This document shows positions 51,031-59,827 of a stretch of 64,000 nt of DNA, piece by piece. The notes under the pieces are model-generated. The model ran no database searches. It saw nothing but the letters and a program-made list of their open reading frames with translations, and was not told the DNA's origin. A program made the translations under genes and the position numbers. Location: the NCBI GenBank assembly GCA_964523405.1, contig CAZGAQ010000015.1:1-64000 (forward strand). The letters run 5' to 3'. The first letter of the stretch is position 1, and the number at the start of each line of letters is the position of its first letter. The stretch comes from CAZGAQ01 sp964523405. Lineage in GTDB: Bacteria; Planctomycetota; Phycisphaerae; UBA1845; Fen-1342.

Positions 51031-51088
51031 GTAGCGTCAGGCCTCCGTGCCTGGCGTGGTAGTGTGCCACGGCCGTGTCAGCCGTGGC
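51031..51088. repeat. Dispersed 19-bp element plus compensated hairpin
   Basis: 51031-51049 is the exact reverse complement of the 19-bp element at 14483-14501. Next to it, 51062-51088 is a hairpin (GCCACGGC/GCCGTGGC, loop CGTGTCA) of the same family as the one at 44871. The hairpin includes the stop codon (51078-51080) of the coaC gene, which reads leftward into it. Confidence 0.75.
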
Positions 51089-51755
51089 CTTGAGCCGCAT
51101 TACGCGGAGCGCTCCCGTTCGCCCGCCGCGGCGGCTGCGCCCGCAGCAACTCCCGCACGGCTGCCAAGATCGTCTCCGGCTCGCTCATCCGCCCCGGCCC
51201 CACCGTCCCGCACGCCAGCCAGCCGTCCTCCGGCCCCACCAGCGCGAATCGGTGCTCCCGCAGAAACGCCACATTCCGCTGCACCGCGGGATGCTGCCAC
51301 ATGCGCGTGTTCATCGCCGGCGCCAGCAGGACCGGGCAATCCGCACCGAGCAGCAGCGTGCTCACGAGGTCGTCGGCAATACCGTTGGCCAGCTTCCCCA
51401 GCACGTTCGCCGTCGCCGGCGCGACCACCAGCAGGTCCGCGGTCTCGCTCGGCCGCAGGTGCTCCAGCGCCCCCGGATCGGCCGCGTGCCACAGACTGGT
51501 CAGCACGGGTCGCCCGCTCAGCGCGCGAAACGTCGTCGGACCGACGAGCCGCCGGGCGCTGCGCGTCATGGCGACGGTGACGCCACAGCCGTCCTGGACG
51601 AGCCGGGACACCAGCGTGCACGTCTTGTAGGCGGCGATTCCCCCGCTCACGCACACGAGCACTTCATACCCGGCCAGCGGCGCCTTCGCGGCGTCCGGCC
51701 GGCCGGGCTGCGGCTCGCGCGGCGGCTCAGCGCAAGAAGGTGTCGGGTTCGGCAA
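51078..51755 (-). CDS. coaC: Phosphopantothenoylcysteine decarboxylase-like flavoprotein (CoaC / Dfp N-domain)
   Basis: The 225-residue HFCD-family flavoprotein has the FMN motif VLVCVSGGIAAYKT (about 32-45), substrate-binding PATANVLGKLANGIADDL and the PAMNTRMW block with the conserved Asn. It corresponds to the CoaC half of bifunctional CoaBC (about 400 residues); the CoaB synthetase half is absent here and is not in the window. The only start allowing the full N-terminus is TTG 51755, which overlaps the rpoZ end by 29 bases. It is the last gene of sucD-gmk-rpoZ-coaC, an arrangement matching the common gmk-rpoZ-dfp order in bacteria. Confidence 0.87.
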   Translation of the reverse strand: MPNPTPSCAEPPREPQPGRPDAAKAPLAGYEVLVCVSGGIAAYKTCTLVSRLVQDGCGVTVAMTRSARRLVGPTTFRALSGRPVLTSLWHAADPGALEHLRPSETADLLVVAPATANVLGKLANGIADDLVSTLLLGADCPVLLAPAMNTRMWQHPAVQRNVAFLREHRFALVGPEDGWLACGTVGPGRMSEPETILAAVRELLRAQPPRRANGSAPRNAAQGHG

Positions 51756-51957
51756 TCTTCGAAGCCTCGTAGTCGATGCCGATCTTGCCTTGGACGATCT
51801 CCTCGATCACGACTTCCATCTCGGTCTTGCCGCTCGTCTCGACCAGCGGGCGCGCGCCGCGCATCAGCTCCAGCCAGCGCCGCTGGATGAGGCTCGTCAG
51901 CTTGAACCGGCCGCCCACCTTCTCGATGATGTCGTCATCCCGCAAAGCTTCGATCAT
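51727..51957 (-). CDS. rpoZ: RNA polymerase omega subunit
   Basis: The product has 76 residues. The pattern FKLTSLIQRRWLELMRGARP ... EVVIEEI is the omega fold that clamps the beta-prime subunit. The ATG overlaps the gmk stop by four bases (ATGA). The gmk-rpoZ-coaC order is conserved in many bacteria and supports the call in spite of the shortness. The C-terminus runs into the coaC start. Confidence 0.88.
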   Translation of the reverse strand: MIEALRDDDIIEKVGGRFKLTSLIQRRWLELMRGARPLVETSGKTEMEVVIEEIVQGKIGIDYEASKIAEPDTFLR

Positions 51958-52538
51958 CTGGTCGTCTCGCGCTCGATAATCTCAAGGACCCGTTCGACGG
52001 AATCTTTGAGTATATCGTTCGTGATGAAGTACGGATAGTACCCGCTGCTGCGGGCAAACGCGATTTCGCCATCGGCCTCCGCAAGTCGTTTCTGCTGCAG
52101 GAGTTCCGTCTCCGTCTGCCGACCAGCTAAACGGGCCTGCAGGGTCTCCATGGTCGGCGGTAGCACGAAGATCCGGATCGATTCCGGCACCTTGCGGGCG
52201 ATCTGCGCGCCCCCCTGCACGTCGATCTCCATGATGATGATCTGGCCCGCCGCAACCGCCGCCTCCACCGGCGCACGCGGCGTGCCGTACCAGTTCCCCA
52301 GGTACTGCGCATGCTCCAGCAGCTCGTCCGCCGCGACCATCCGCTCGAATTCCGCCGGCGTGATGAAGCGGTAGGCCTTGCCATCCACCTCCTGCCCACG
52401 TCGCGCCCGCGTGGTCACGGACACCGACCAGCGGCTGTTGGGAATGCGTCGGAGCAGCTCGTCGCAGATCGACGTCTTGCCCGCTCCCGAAGGCCCGCTG
52501 ATGATGACCAGGGCACCACGTTGGTTCTTCGGACTCAT
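51954..52538 (-). CDS. gmk: Guanylate kinase
   Basis: The 194-residue enzyme phosphorylates GMP to GDP with ATP. It has the P-loop VIISGPSGAGKTS (11-23), GMP-binding SVSVTTRARRGQEVDGKAYRF and YGTPRAPVEAA, and IMEIDVQGGAQI. ATG 52538 gives the family length; the frame extends upstream but without family similarity. It is coupled to rpoZ and lies 25 bases downstream of sucD. Confidence 0.95.
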   Translation of the reverse strand: MSPKNQRGALVIISGPSGAGKTSICDELLRRIPNSRWSVSVTTRARRGQEVDGKAYRFITPAEFERMVAADELLEHAQYLGNWYGTPRAPVEAAVAAGQIIIMEIDVQGGAQIARKVPESIRIFVLPPTMETLQARLAGRQTETELLQQKRLAEADGEIAFARSSGYYPYFITNDILKDSVERVLEIIERETTR

Positions 52539-52563
52539 GAAAGGCCCATCCCTGCCGCGCCGC

Positions 52564-53451
52564 TCATCCGAATACCTTCGCCACCGCGTCACCGATGGTC
52601 GCCGGACTGTCGCTGACCGTGATACCGGCCGCCCGCAGCGCCGCGATCTTCGACTGCGCGGTCCCCTCCCCACCGGAGATGATCGCCCCGGCGTGGCCCA
52701 TCCGCTTGCCCGGCGGCGCCGTTTGCCCGGCGATGAACGCCACCACGGGCTTGGTCACATGCTGCTTGATGTAGTCGGCCGCCTTCTCTTCGTCGGTCCC
52801 CCCGATCTCGCCGATCATGACGATCGCGTGCGTCTCGGGGTCGGCCTGGAACAGCTCCAAGAGCTCGATGAAGTTCAGCCCCTTCACCGGATCGCCGCCG
52901 ATCCCGACGCACGTCGTCTGCGCGTAGCCGCGCTGCGTGCATTGCCACACCGCTTCGTACGTCAACGTCCCCGAGCGGCTGATGATCCCGACGTTCTTTG
53001 TCCCCTTGGCCGGCGGCTTATGGATGTATCCTGGCATGATGCCGATCTTGCACGCGCCGGGCGTAATGATCCCCGGGCAGTTCGGCCCGATCAGCCGCAC
53101 GCCCTTGTCGTCCAGGTACTTCCGCGCCTTCACCATGTCCAGCGTCGGCACGCCTTCGGTGATCAGCACGACCAGGCGCACGCCGGCGTCGGCGGCCTCC
53201 ATCGCCGCCTCGGCCGCAAACGGCGCCGGCACAAAGATCATCGTCGTGTCGGCCCCGGTCGCCGCCAGCGCCTCGTGCATCGTGTTGAAGACCGGCAACC
53301 CGTGCTCGGACTTCTGGCCCCCCTTGCCGGGCGTGCAGCCACCGACAATCTTCGTCCCGTATTCCAGGCACTGCCCGGTATGAAACGCGCCGGCCTTGCC
53401 GGTGATCCCCTGGCAGATGACCCGTGTGTTGGCATTGACGAGAATACTCAT
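52564..53451 (-). CDS. sucD: Succinyl-CoA synthetase (ADP-forming) alpha subunit
   Basis: The 295-residue alpha subunit has CoA-binding QGITGKAGAFHT and EYGTKIVGG, IGPNCPGIITPG, and the phosphorylated His loop KRMGHAGAIISGGEGT. ATG 53451 has GGGAGAA about nine bases before it. It forms succinyl-CoA from succinate with SucC in the TCA cycle. The usual upstream neighbour sucC is not adjacent here, so the beta subunit must be elsewhere. It heads the gmk-rpoZ-coaC group. Confidence 0.95.
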   Translation of the reverse strand: MSILVNANTRVICQGITGKAGAFHTGQCLEYGTKIVGGCTPGKGGQKSEHGLPVFNTMHEALAATGADTTMIFVPAPFAAEAAMEAADAGVRLVVLITEGVPTLDMVKARKYLDDKGVRLIGPNCPGIITPGACKIGIMPGYIHKPPAKGTKNVGIISRSGTLTYEAVWQCTQRGYAQTTCVGIGGDPVKGLNFIELLELFQADPETHAIVMIGEIGGTDEEKAADYIKQHVTKPVVAFIAGQTAPPGKRMGHAGAIISGGEGTAQSKIAALRAAGITVSDSPATIGDAVAKVFG

Positions 53452-53518
53452 CCGCAGATTCTCCCTCGCCCAAGCAGGCGACGCCGCGCGCGGCCCCAGG
53501 ACCGGCCGTCCTGCCGGG

Positions 53519-54421
53519 CTACGGCTGGCCTCGCGCCGGAGCAGGCGGCTCATCGAGGCGCTCCGGCGGCGGCTCATCATAACCCGGCGGCGTCTTGATC
53601 TCGAACAGGCCCGGCGGCAGTTCCCGCTCCAGGTTCGCGTCCGTGAACGCGATCGTGATGTACGAATCCAGCGTACCGGTGCCGCTCAGCTTGGCGACCT
53701 GGACGCGCACCGGCAGGCCTTCGGTCGGCCCGGCCTGCGCCACCCAGAAGTCGACCTGCTTGTAGCGTTCGGCCGTTTGCGTGCCCTTGTGCGGCACCAG
53801 GCGGAGGTGATCGGTGCCGGGCGGATCGTCCGGCGCGGGACTGGCACGCGTTACGTCGAACTCGCGCAGAATGTCGCCTTTCTGCTGCCCGAACGGCAGC
53901 GGGAACACACCCTGCCCGACCTTGTACGGGTCGCTCGGATCGTTGGGGCGGCGCACCTCGCGGCGCGTGACGGTCTTGGTGCGCGACTGTAACTCCACGT
54001 ACCATTGTCCGTCGAACAGGTGCCGCTCATCGAGCTTGTCCGCGCGCCCGCCGGCCACCTTCTCCGTGAAGTGAATCAGGAACTTGGCGGTCGGCTTGCC
54101 CTTCTGGTACCAGATCTCGCCCGTCTTGGTCACCGCTTCCTGCTCGGCATCGATGACGTACCGCTGCCGCCAACTCAGCCGCGCGTGCAGATTCGTTACG
54201 TCGCGCTTCTCCAGCCGCGTGAGAATCTCGTCCACGCGGGCGTCCAGCGCCGGCGCGGACTCCGGCGCCGGCGCGCTGCTCGGTGAACTGGCCGTCGGAA
54301 CGCTGGCCGGGCTGCTCGCCGGCCCGGTCCCGGGTGGCGACACGGTTTGGGTGCACGCCTGGCCGCACAGCGCGCCGAGCGCAAAGCACACGTAAACGGC
54401 GCCGGACGGTCTTGTGTCCAT
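53519..54421 (-). CDS. LolA-like periplasmic/outer membrane lipoprotein-carrier family protein
   Basis: The 300-residue protein has a signal-like N-terminus (VYVCFALGALCGQACTQ) and an Ala/Pro/Ser linker. A curved beta-sheet domain then resembles LolA/LolB or DUF2092-type proteins (ILTRLEKRDVTNLHARLSWR, KFLIHFTEKVAGG, FDGQWYVELQSRTKTV, YKQVDFWVAQAGPTEGLPVRV). It ends ELPPGLFEIKTPPGYDEPPP. AGGAG lies about eight bases before ATG 54421. LolA carries lipoproteins to the outer membrane; a related carrier or sensor function is likely, not proven. It is divergent from waaA. Confidence 0.7.
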   Translation of the reverse strand: MDTRPSGAVYVCFALGALCGQACTQTVSPPGTGPASSPASVPTASSPSSAPAPESAPALDARVDEILTRLEKRDVTNLHARLSWRQRYVIDAEQEAVTKTGEIWYQKGKPTAKFLIHFTEKVAGGRADKLDERHLFDGQWYVELQSRTKTVTRREVRRPNDPSDPYKVGQGVFPLPFGQQKGDILREFDVTRASPAPDDPPGTDHLRLVPHKGTQTAERYKQVDFWVAQAGPTEGLPVRVQVAKLSGTGTLDSYITIAFTDANLERELPPGLFEIKTPPGYDEPPPERLDEPPAPARGQP

Positions 54422-54519
54422 CGTCGATTGCTCCTAAAACAACGCCACGTGGAATTCTAAAGGCGCGCCGCGAGCGAGGGAAGCCGCCCCGCCATGTCCG
54501 GTTCTGCCACCAGGAAACC

Positions 54520-55812
54520 ATGAGCCTGCTCTTCGATCTGATCTATGGCCTGGCGGCGCTCGTGGGCTGGCCGTACCTGCTTTACCGCCGCATCACGCGC
54601 GGGCCGTCGTCCACCCCGCTGGCGGAGTACTTCGGCCGGGTGCCGTCGCGCCCCGTCTCGGCGCACTGCGTCTGGATTCACGCGGTCTCGCTGGGTGAGA
54701 TCAACGCCACCCGCACGCTCGTCGCGGAACTGCAGCAACGCGCGCCGGACACGATCGTCGCCCTCAGCAGCACCACCCGCACCGGGCTCGATCGCGCCCG
54801 GCAGCTCTACCCGCAGCTCATCACCTTTCGCTATCCGCTCGACTTCTCCTTCGCGGTCAACGCCGTGCTCGACCGCATCCGCCCGAGCGTCATCGTCCTC
54901 ATGGAGCTCGAGGTCTGGCCCAACCTGCTCCACCTGGCCCAGGCCCGCGGCATCCCGGTCATCATCGCCAACGGGCGCGTCACCGAGGAACGCACCATGC
55001 GCCGCTTCCGCCACCCGCTCCTCCGCTGGGTCGGACGCCGCATGTTCCGCCAGCTCCGCTGGGTCGCCGCCCAGGACAATACCTACGCCGCCCGCTTCGT
55101 CGAACTCGGCGTGCCGTCCGAACGCGTCGCCGTCATCGGCTCGATCAAGTACGATGCCGCCGACACCAGCGACCGCATCGGCGGACAGGATGAGCTCGCC
55201 GCCGCGATGGGACTCGACTCGGCCAAGCCCCTGCTGGTTTGCGGCAGCACCGGCCCCGGCGAGGAGGAGCTTCTGCTGACCGCGTACACGCGGCTCCTGG
55301 AGCATTTCCCCACGCTGCAAGTGGCGCTCATCCCGCGCAAGCCCGAGCGCTTCGACGAAGTCGCGCAGCTCATCGTGCAGCACGGCTATGCGTGCCTGCG
55401 CCGCAGTACCGGTGCACCGCTCCTGCCGGCCGGCGTGAACGAGCCCCGCCCTGTGGCGCTCGGCGACACGATGGGCGAACTGCGCAAGTTCTATGCCCTC
55501 GCGACGATCGTCTTCGTCGGACGCAGCCTCGTGCCCATGGGCGGCTCGGACGTCATGGAGGTCGCCGGCCTCGCCAAGCCGATCCTCGTCGGCCCGCACA
55601 CCGACAACTTCGCCGAAGCCGTCAGCCTGCTGCTGGCGGAAGGCGCCTGTCGGCCGGTGAACTCGGTCGACACGCTTGTCGCCGCTGTGTCCGACTTGCT
55701 CCGGCATGACGAGCGCCGTCAGAAGATGGGGGCGGCCGGGCGGGCGGCAATCATCAGTCGACGCGGAGCGACCGCGGCGACCGTCGAACGGGTGTTGGAA
55801 CTGATGGGATAA
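54520..55812 (+). CDS. waaA: 3-deoxy-D-manno-octulosonate (Kdo) transferase WaaA
   Basis: This 430-residue membrane-bound GT-B enzyme adds Kdo from CMP-Kdo to lipid IVA. It has an N-terminal membrane helix (about 5-25), the catalytic Glu60 in WIHAVSLGE, VLMELEVWPNLL, IIANGRVTE, GSIKYD, and the nucleotide-binding FVGRSLVPMGGSDVMEVAGL. ATG 54520 has AGGA five bases upstream. Its presence implies an LPS outer membrane. No lpx gene is adjacent. Confidence 0.95.
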   Translation: MSLLFDLIYGLAALVGWPYLLYRRITRGPSSTPLAEYFGRVPSRPVSAHCVWIHAVSLGEINATRTLVAELQQRAPDTIVALSSTTRTGLDRARQLYPQLITFRYPLDFSFAVNAVLDRIRPSVIVLMELEVWPNLLHLAQARGIPVIIANGRVTEERTMRRFRHPLLRWVGRRMFRQLRWVAAQDNTYAARFVELGVPSERVAVIGSIKYDAADTSDRIGGQDELAAAMGLDSAKPLLVCGSTGPGEEELLLTAYTRLLEHFPTLQVALIPRKPERFDEVAQLIVQHGYACLRRSTGAPLLPAGVNEPRPVALGDTMGELRKFYALATIVFVGRSLVPMGGSDVMEVAGLAKPILVGPHTDNFAEAVSLLLAEGACRPVNSVDTLVAAVSDLLRHDERRQKMGAAGRAAIISRRGATAATVERVLELMG

Positions 55813-55849
55813 GGCCCCCCCCCCCGCCACACCCCCAGCGCAAAACACA

Positions 55850-55891
55850 GGGCCTGGACAACGGGTTTTCCGAACCCGACCGTCCAGGCCC
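55850..55891 (+). terminator. Hairpin downstream of waaA
   Basis: GGGCCTGGAC (55850-55859) pairs with GTCCAGGCCC (55882-55891), enclosing an inner CGGGTT/AACCCG stem. There is no U-tract. The 55813-56155 region is otherwise without a gene; it also contains an 11-base C-run at 55815-55825 and an A/T-rich pocket (around 56030 and 56113-56137) that may hold the promoter of the next gene. Confidence 0.5.
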
Positions 55892-56155
55892 CTGGCCCCC
55901 TCGCTTTACCTCCCGGCCCCCACTCGGCGCAACATCAACGCCTGCGCGGCCACGCCCACGGGCCAGAAACAGGCGACTCCTCCTCTTCCTTGCGCGACCT
56001 TCCAGCCAGCGCTTTCGAGCCATTTCAAAGTATAAACATTGATAGTCCCCTGTGCAAACAGAACTTCTCCAGAAACGGCTCGCCCGCTGCACCCGGCCCC
56101 GCCCGGATCGCGTATCATATTCTGCGGGACGTATTTATGACGATCGCCCTCGCGG

Positions 56156-56560
56156 ATGGATTTCATGCGTAGTGTCTTGGAAGACCGCTCGCTCGCCAGC
56201 CTCGCACTGCCGCTCGGTCTGGTCCTGACCCTGCTGCCCCTGGCCGGCTGCCAACACCAGCACCTCGCCCAGGAGCGGGCCCAGACGCGCCTCGACCGGT
56301 TCGCCAGCACGCCGGCCTATCTGGCCGAGTCCGAAGCCGGCCGACCCCAGCGCTTCGTCGGAACCGCGGACTACTTTGGCTGGTACTTCCGCCATCAGAC
56401 CGAGGAGTTCGGCGCCAACGCGCAGGCCGCCGGCCAGTTCCTGGGCCGCGATGTCCAGCGCGCCGGCGAACGTCTGCCCGCGGACGGCAAGGAGGCGGTG
56501 CGCATGCTGTACGGCCGGCCCGAGCGCATCGAGGAAAACGCCATCCTGCTGTTCTTCTGA
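56156..56560 (+). CDS. Small lipoprotein of unknown function
   Basis: The product has 134 residues. A lipobox is seen in LVLTLLPLAGC (about Cys32). The mature protein is short and amphipathic (QTRLDRFASTPAYLAESEAGRPQ ... RMLYGRPERIEENAILLFF). The start is ATG 56156 or, three codons on, ATG 56165; neither has a strong ribosome site. No family recognised. It reads convergently to a glycosyltransferase gene. Confidence 0.65.
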   Translation: MDFMRSVLEDRSLASLALPLGLVLTLLPLAGCQHQHLAQERAQTRLDRFASTPAYLAESEAGRPQRFVGTADYFGWYFRHQTEEFGANAQAAGQFLGRDVQRAGERLPADGKEAVRMLYGRPERIEENAILLFF

Positions 56561-56609
56561 TCTGACCGGCGCACCCGCCGGCCGGCCGTGCCCCCCGCTC
56601 TGCAACCGG

Positions 56610-57851
56610 CTATTCCCGGCCCGCCCCCAGCTTCTGCACGAACCGCACATACTCGCGGGCCCGCGCTTCCCACGAGTTCTCGCGTGCGAATGCCACCCGC
56701 GCGTCACGCGCCTTCACGCGCGTCAGCCCGCTGCTCGTCGCTTCGCCGGCGAGAGCGGCCCGCAGCGCCACGACGATCTCGTCCGCACTACGCCCGACCG
56801 CCAGCAGCGCCCCGAACACGGCCGTGTCGGCCACGGGTGTCGTCACCACCGGCTTGCCCAGTGCGAGGTATTCGTAGATCTTCACCGGGTTCGCCGCCGC
56901 CCCCACCGCGTTCTGCTTGAACGGCACCCAGCACACCGTGCAGCCCGCCACGTACGCCGGCACCTGCGCGTACGGGCGCGGCCCGAGCAGCCGGACGTTC
57001 TTCAGCCCGCCGAGCCGCTGCATCTCGCTGCGCCCGTCGTGCGGCCCAACGAACACGAAATCCGCTTCCGGCAACTGCCGCGCGCACGCCTCGATCAGCG
57101 CCCAGTCGATCCACTCGTAAAGCGCGCCGACGAACCCGATGATCGGACGCTCCGTCGCGGGCAGGTCCGCCGGACGCGGCGCCGTCGTCGCAATGGTCTG
57201 GAACCGCTCGACATCGACGCCGTTGCGAATCAGGGCCTGCGGCAGATCGCCCCGCCGCTGCCGCAATCCCGCCCCCAGCACCTCCGCTGTCACCACCGCC
57301 GCATCCGCCCGCGCGATCAGTCGCCGCTCCCAGTCCTGGTAGAGCGGCAGCAAGTCCGCCCGGGGCACCTGCACCCCGAGCTCGTCGATGCAGTCATAGA
57401 CCACCCGGCCAAACGGCAGTTCCTCCAGCCACGGCGTCCACACGGGCGTCACCACCAGCGCCACCGCCGCGCCCCAGTCCACGAGACGGTTCAGTTGTCG
57501 CCGCAGCTCGCGCGCCCGCCGCCGCATCGCCGTTTCCACCCGCTTCGGTCCCAGCCGCCGCCAGCGCCGCGCCGGCTGCGTCGGCCACGGCCGGACGATC
57601 GGCACCGACTCGCTCGTGCGAAATGGCGCCAGACAACGCTGGAGCGCCGTCCGGTACGACGGCACCTGCACAAAGACCGTCGGCTGCTCCAGTCGCTGCC
57701 ACGCCTCGGTGAGCATCCGCGTCCGCCCCACGAGCTTGAAATCCCAGGTGACCGCGGCGAGCGAGACCAGCGTCGGCCGTGCCGGTCCGCCGGGGGGGCG
57801 CCGCGCCGCGCGGGATTCCTCGACACTGCCTTGGGGCTCAGTCTGCGTCAC
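56610..57851 (-). CDS. GT-B glycosyltransferase (GT1/GT4-like)
   Basis: The product has 413 residues. The C-terminal donor-binding half shows IGFVGALYEWIDW, FVFVGPHDGRSE, and NPVKIYEYLALGKPVVTTP, the E-x7-E-type segment of retaining GT4 enzymes; CIDELG and IRNGVDVERF are typical N/C-lobe links. GTG 57851 was chosen because GAGG lies five bases before it and the codon overlaps the stop of the GNAT gene (GTGA), so the two are translationally coupled. Sugar donor and acceptor are unknown. Confidence 0.87.
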   Translation of the reverse strand: MTQTEPQGSVEESRAARRPPGGPARPTLVSLAAVTWDFKLVGRTRMLTEAWQRLEQPTVFVQVPSYRTALQRCLAPFRTSESVPIVRPWPTQPARRWRRLGPKRVETAMRRRARELRRQLNRLVDWGAAVALVVTPVWTPWLEELPFGRVVYDCIDELGVQVPRADLLPLYQDWERRLIARADAAVVTAEVLGAGLRQRRGDLPQALIRNGVDVERFQTIATTAPRPADLPATERPIIGFVGALYEWIDWALIEACARQLPEADFVFVGPHDGRSEMQRLGGLKNVRLLGPRPYAQVPAYVAGCTVCWVPFKQNAVGAAANPVKIYEYLALGKPVVTTPVADTAVFGALLAVGRSADEIVVALRAALAGEATSSGLTRVKARDARVAFARENSWEARAREYVRFVQKLGAGRE

Positions 57852-58378
57852 AGCATCCTCGGGTCGTCCGTGGGCCGCCGGCCAGCGCTCATCCCTCGCG
57901 CCGCGGACCCACCGTCGCTCCAATCTTCCTCGAACATCAGGTAGTCCGTCTGGGTCATGCCGAGCCGGCGGTAGACCTCCTGTGCTCGCGTATTGCGGCG
58001 CTCAACGTACAGCCGCAGGCCGCACACGCCGGGTGTCGTCCGCGCGGCCTGGGCGACATACTCGTGGAGTTGGCGGAATACGCCGGCGCCGCGTGCGGGA
58101 ACGGCGACATAGACGCTCTGAATCCACCAGAATACGCCGTCCCGCCAGTCGCTGAACTCAAAGGTGATGAGAAGTTGCCCCAATACTCTCCCCTCTTGCT
58201 CGGCAACGTAGTACACTCCTTGAGTTGGGGCTGCCAGCAGCCGCGCCACCGCCCGCGTGACGATGACCCGGTCGAGGTGGCGCCCTTCCGTTTCCAAAGC
58301 CATCGCGAGGTTGAACTCGGCGATGGTCGCGGCGTCCGCGGACGTCGCCCGACGAATGGTAATCGGCGTTGCGCTCAT
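57848..58378 (-). CDS. GNAT-family N-acetyltransferase
   Basis: The 176-residue enzyme has MSATPITIRRATSADAATIAEF at the start, VLGQLLITFEFSD, then the acetyl-CoA loop IQSVYVAVPARGAGVFRQL and LRLYVERRNTRAQEVYRRLGM. The glycine-rich loop reads PARGAGV rather than the usual RGxGxG/A, a mild change. It is coupled to the downstream glycosyltransferase gene, so it may acetylate that enzyme's sugar or product; this is inference. It diverges from murD, with a 66-base gap. Confidence 0.83.
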   Translation of the reverse strand: MSATPITIRRATSADAATIAEFNLAMALETEGRHLDRVIVTRAVARLLAAPTQGVYYVAEQEGRVLGQLLITFEFSDWRDGVFWWIQSVYVAVPARGAGVFRQLHEYVAQAARTTPGVCGLRLYVERRNTRAQEVYRRLGMTQTDYLMFEEDWSDGGSAARGMSAGRRPTDDPRML

Positions 58379-58444
58379 CAAGAGCGTATTAGGCCGACCG
58401 GAGCCGATCTTGGCAACCGGCCGCCCGGCTGGAGGTGTCACGCA

Positions 58445-59827
58445 GTGGCGTTGATCAAGAGCTGGAAGAACAAGCGCGTGACGGTCATGGGGCTGGGGCG
58501 GTTCGGGGGGGGCGTGGGTGTCACGCACTGGCTGGTCGCCAACGGCGCCAAGGTCATCGTCACCGATACAGCGCCCGCCGAGAAGCTCGAGGACTCCGTC
58601 CAGCAGCTCGCGGGCCTGCCCATCACGCTCCGGCTCGGCGGACACAACGACGGCGACTTTCGCTCCGCCGATGTGATCGTCGTCAACCCCGCCGTCCCGG
58701 ACAGCTCCCCCTTCCTCCAAACCGCTCGCGCCGCCGGTGTGATGGTCACGACCGAGATGAACCTGTTCGTCGAACGCTGCCTCGCCCGCTGCGTCGGCAT
58801 CACCGGCTCCGTCGGCAAGAGCACCGTAACCGCGATGACCGGGCACATCCTCACGCGGACGTACTCCGGCGGCCGCACGTGGATCGGCGGCAACATCGGC
58901 CACAGCCTGCTGCACGACCTGGAGCAGATCCAAGCCGGCGACCTCGTCGTGCTGGAACTGTCGAGCTTTCAATTGCAGCGCACGTCCGCCGTGCACTGGA
59001 GCCCGCACATCGCGGTCGTCACGAACCTCACACCGAACCACCTCGACTGGCACGGTAACTTCGCCGCGTACGTCGCCGCCAAGCTGCACATCGTCCGCTT
59101 TCAGGTGCCGGGCCGCGACTACGTGATCGTCCAGGACACCGAGGACCTGCGCCGCATTTTCGACCACCTGCACGGTGACGTGTCGGGCGTGTGGCGCTAC
59201 AGCCTCGACGGCGACGTGCCGCAGGCCGTCATCCAGTCCACGGCCGCCGTCGAGTGCGACGACCAGAAGCTCCGCTGGCCCACCCTGAAGCTCCAGGTCC
59301 CCGGCCGGCACAATCGTCAGAACGCGGCCGCCGCCCTTGCCGTCGCCCACGCCCTGGGCATTGCGGACGACGCCGCGGTCGCCGCCCTGGAGAGCTTCGA
59401 GGCCTTGCCGCACCGCCTGCAGAAGGTGGTCGACCAGGGCGGCGTCGCGTGGTATGACGATTCGAAGTCCACCACGCCCGAAGCCGCACTGACCGCGCTG
59501 CAGGCGATCGACCAGCCGATCCTGCTGATCCTCGGCGGCTATGACAAGGGCAGCGACCTGAAACCGGTCGCGCAGGCCGCGGCCCAGCGGGCCAAGTTCA
59601 CCGCCTGCATCGGCAAGACCGGGCCCGGCATCGCCGAGGCGATCCGCGCGGCCGGTGGACAGACCGAGTATTGCGCGGACCTCCCGCGGGCCGTGGCCGC
59701 GTGCCGCCAGCGCGCCCAGGCCGGTGACGCGGTGCTCCTGTCGCCCGCGTGCGCATCGTGGGACCAGTTCGTGGATTACCGCGTCCGTGGCGCGCAGTTC
59801 GCCGAGCTCGCGCGCGGGGAAGCATGA
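58445..59827 (+). CDS. murD: UDP-N-acetylmuramoylalanine-D-glutamate ligase
   Basis: The 460-residue cytoplasmic Mur ligase adds D-Glu to UDP-MurNAc-L-Ala. It has N-terminal RVTVMGLGRFGGG, P-loop ITGSVGKST (119-127; Mur ligases more often read GSNGKS or GTNGKT, so Val replaces the Asn), IGGNIG, ELSSFQLQ, NLTPNHLDWHG, HNRQNAAAALA, DDSKSTTPEA and GGYDKG. GTG 58445 has GGAGGTG about seven bases upstream. mutY follows with an ATGA overlap. No other mur genes are adjacent, so it lies outside a dcw cluster. Confidence 0.95.
   Translation: MALIKSWKNKRVTVMGLGRFGGGVGVTHWLVANGAKVIVTDTAPAEKLEDSVQQLAGLPITLRLGGHNDGDFRSADVIVVNPAVPDSSPFLQTARAAGVMVTTEMNLFVERCLARCVGITGSVGKSTVTAMTGHILTRTYSGGRTWIGGNIGHSLLHDLEQIQAGDLVVLELSSFQLQRTSAVHWSPHIAVVTNLTPNHLDWHGNFAAYVAAKLHIVRFQVPGRDYVIVQDTEDLRRIFDHLHGDVSGVWRYSLDGDVPQAVIQSTAAVECDDQKLRWPTLKLQVPGRHNRQNAAAALAVAHALGIADDAAVAALESFEALPHRLQKVVDQGGVAWYDDSKSTTPEAALTALQAIDQPILLILGGYDKGSDLKPVAQAAAQRAKFTACIGKTGPGIAEAIRAAGGQTEYCADLPRAVAACRQRAQAGDAVLLSPACASWDQFVDYRVRGAQFAELARGEA

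Noticed and set aside
55815..55825. C-run of 11 as a phase-variation tract
   Set aside because: It lies after the waaA stop and not in a coding or promoter region of the next gene; probably neutral.
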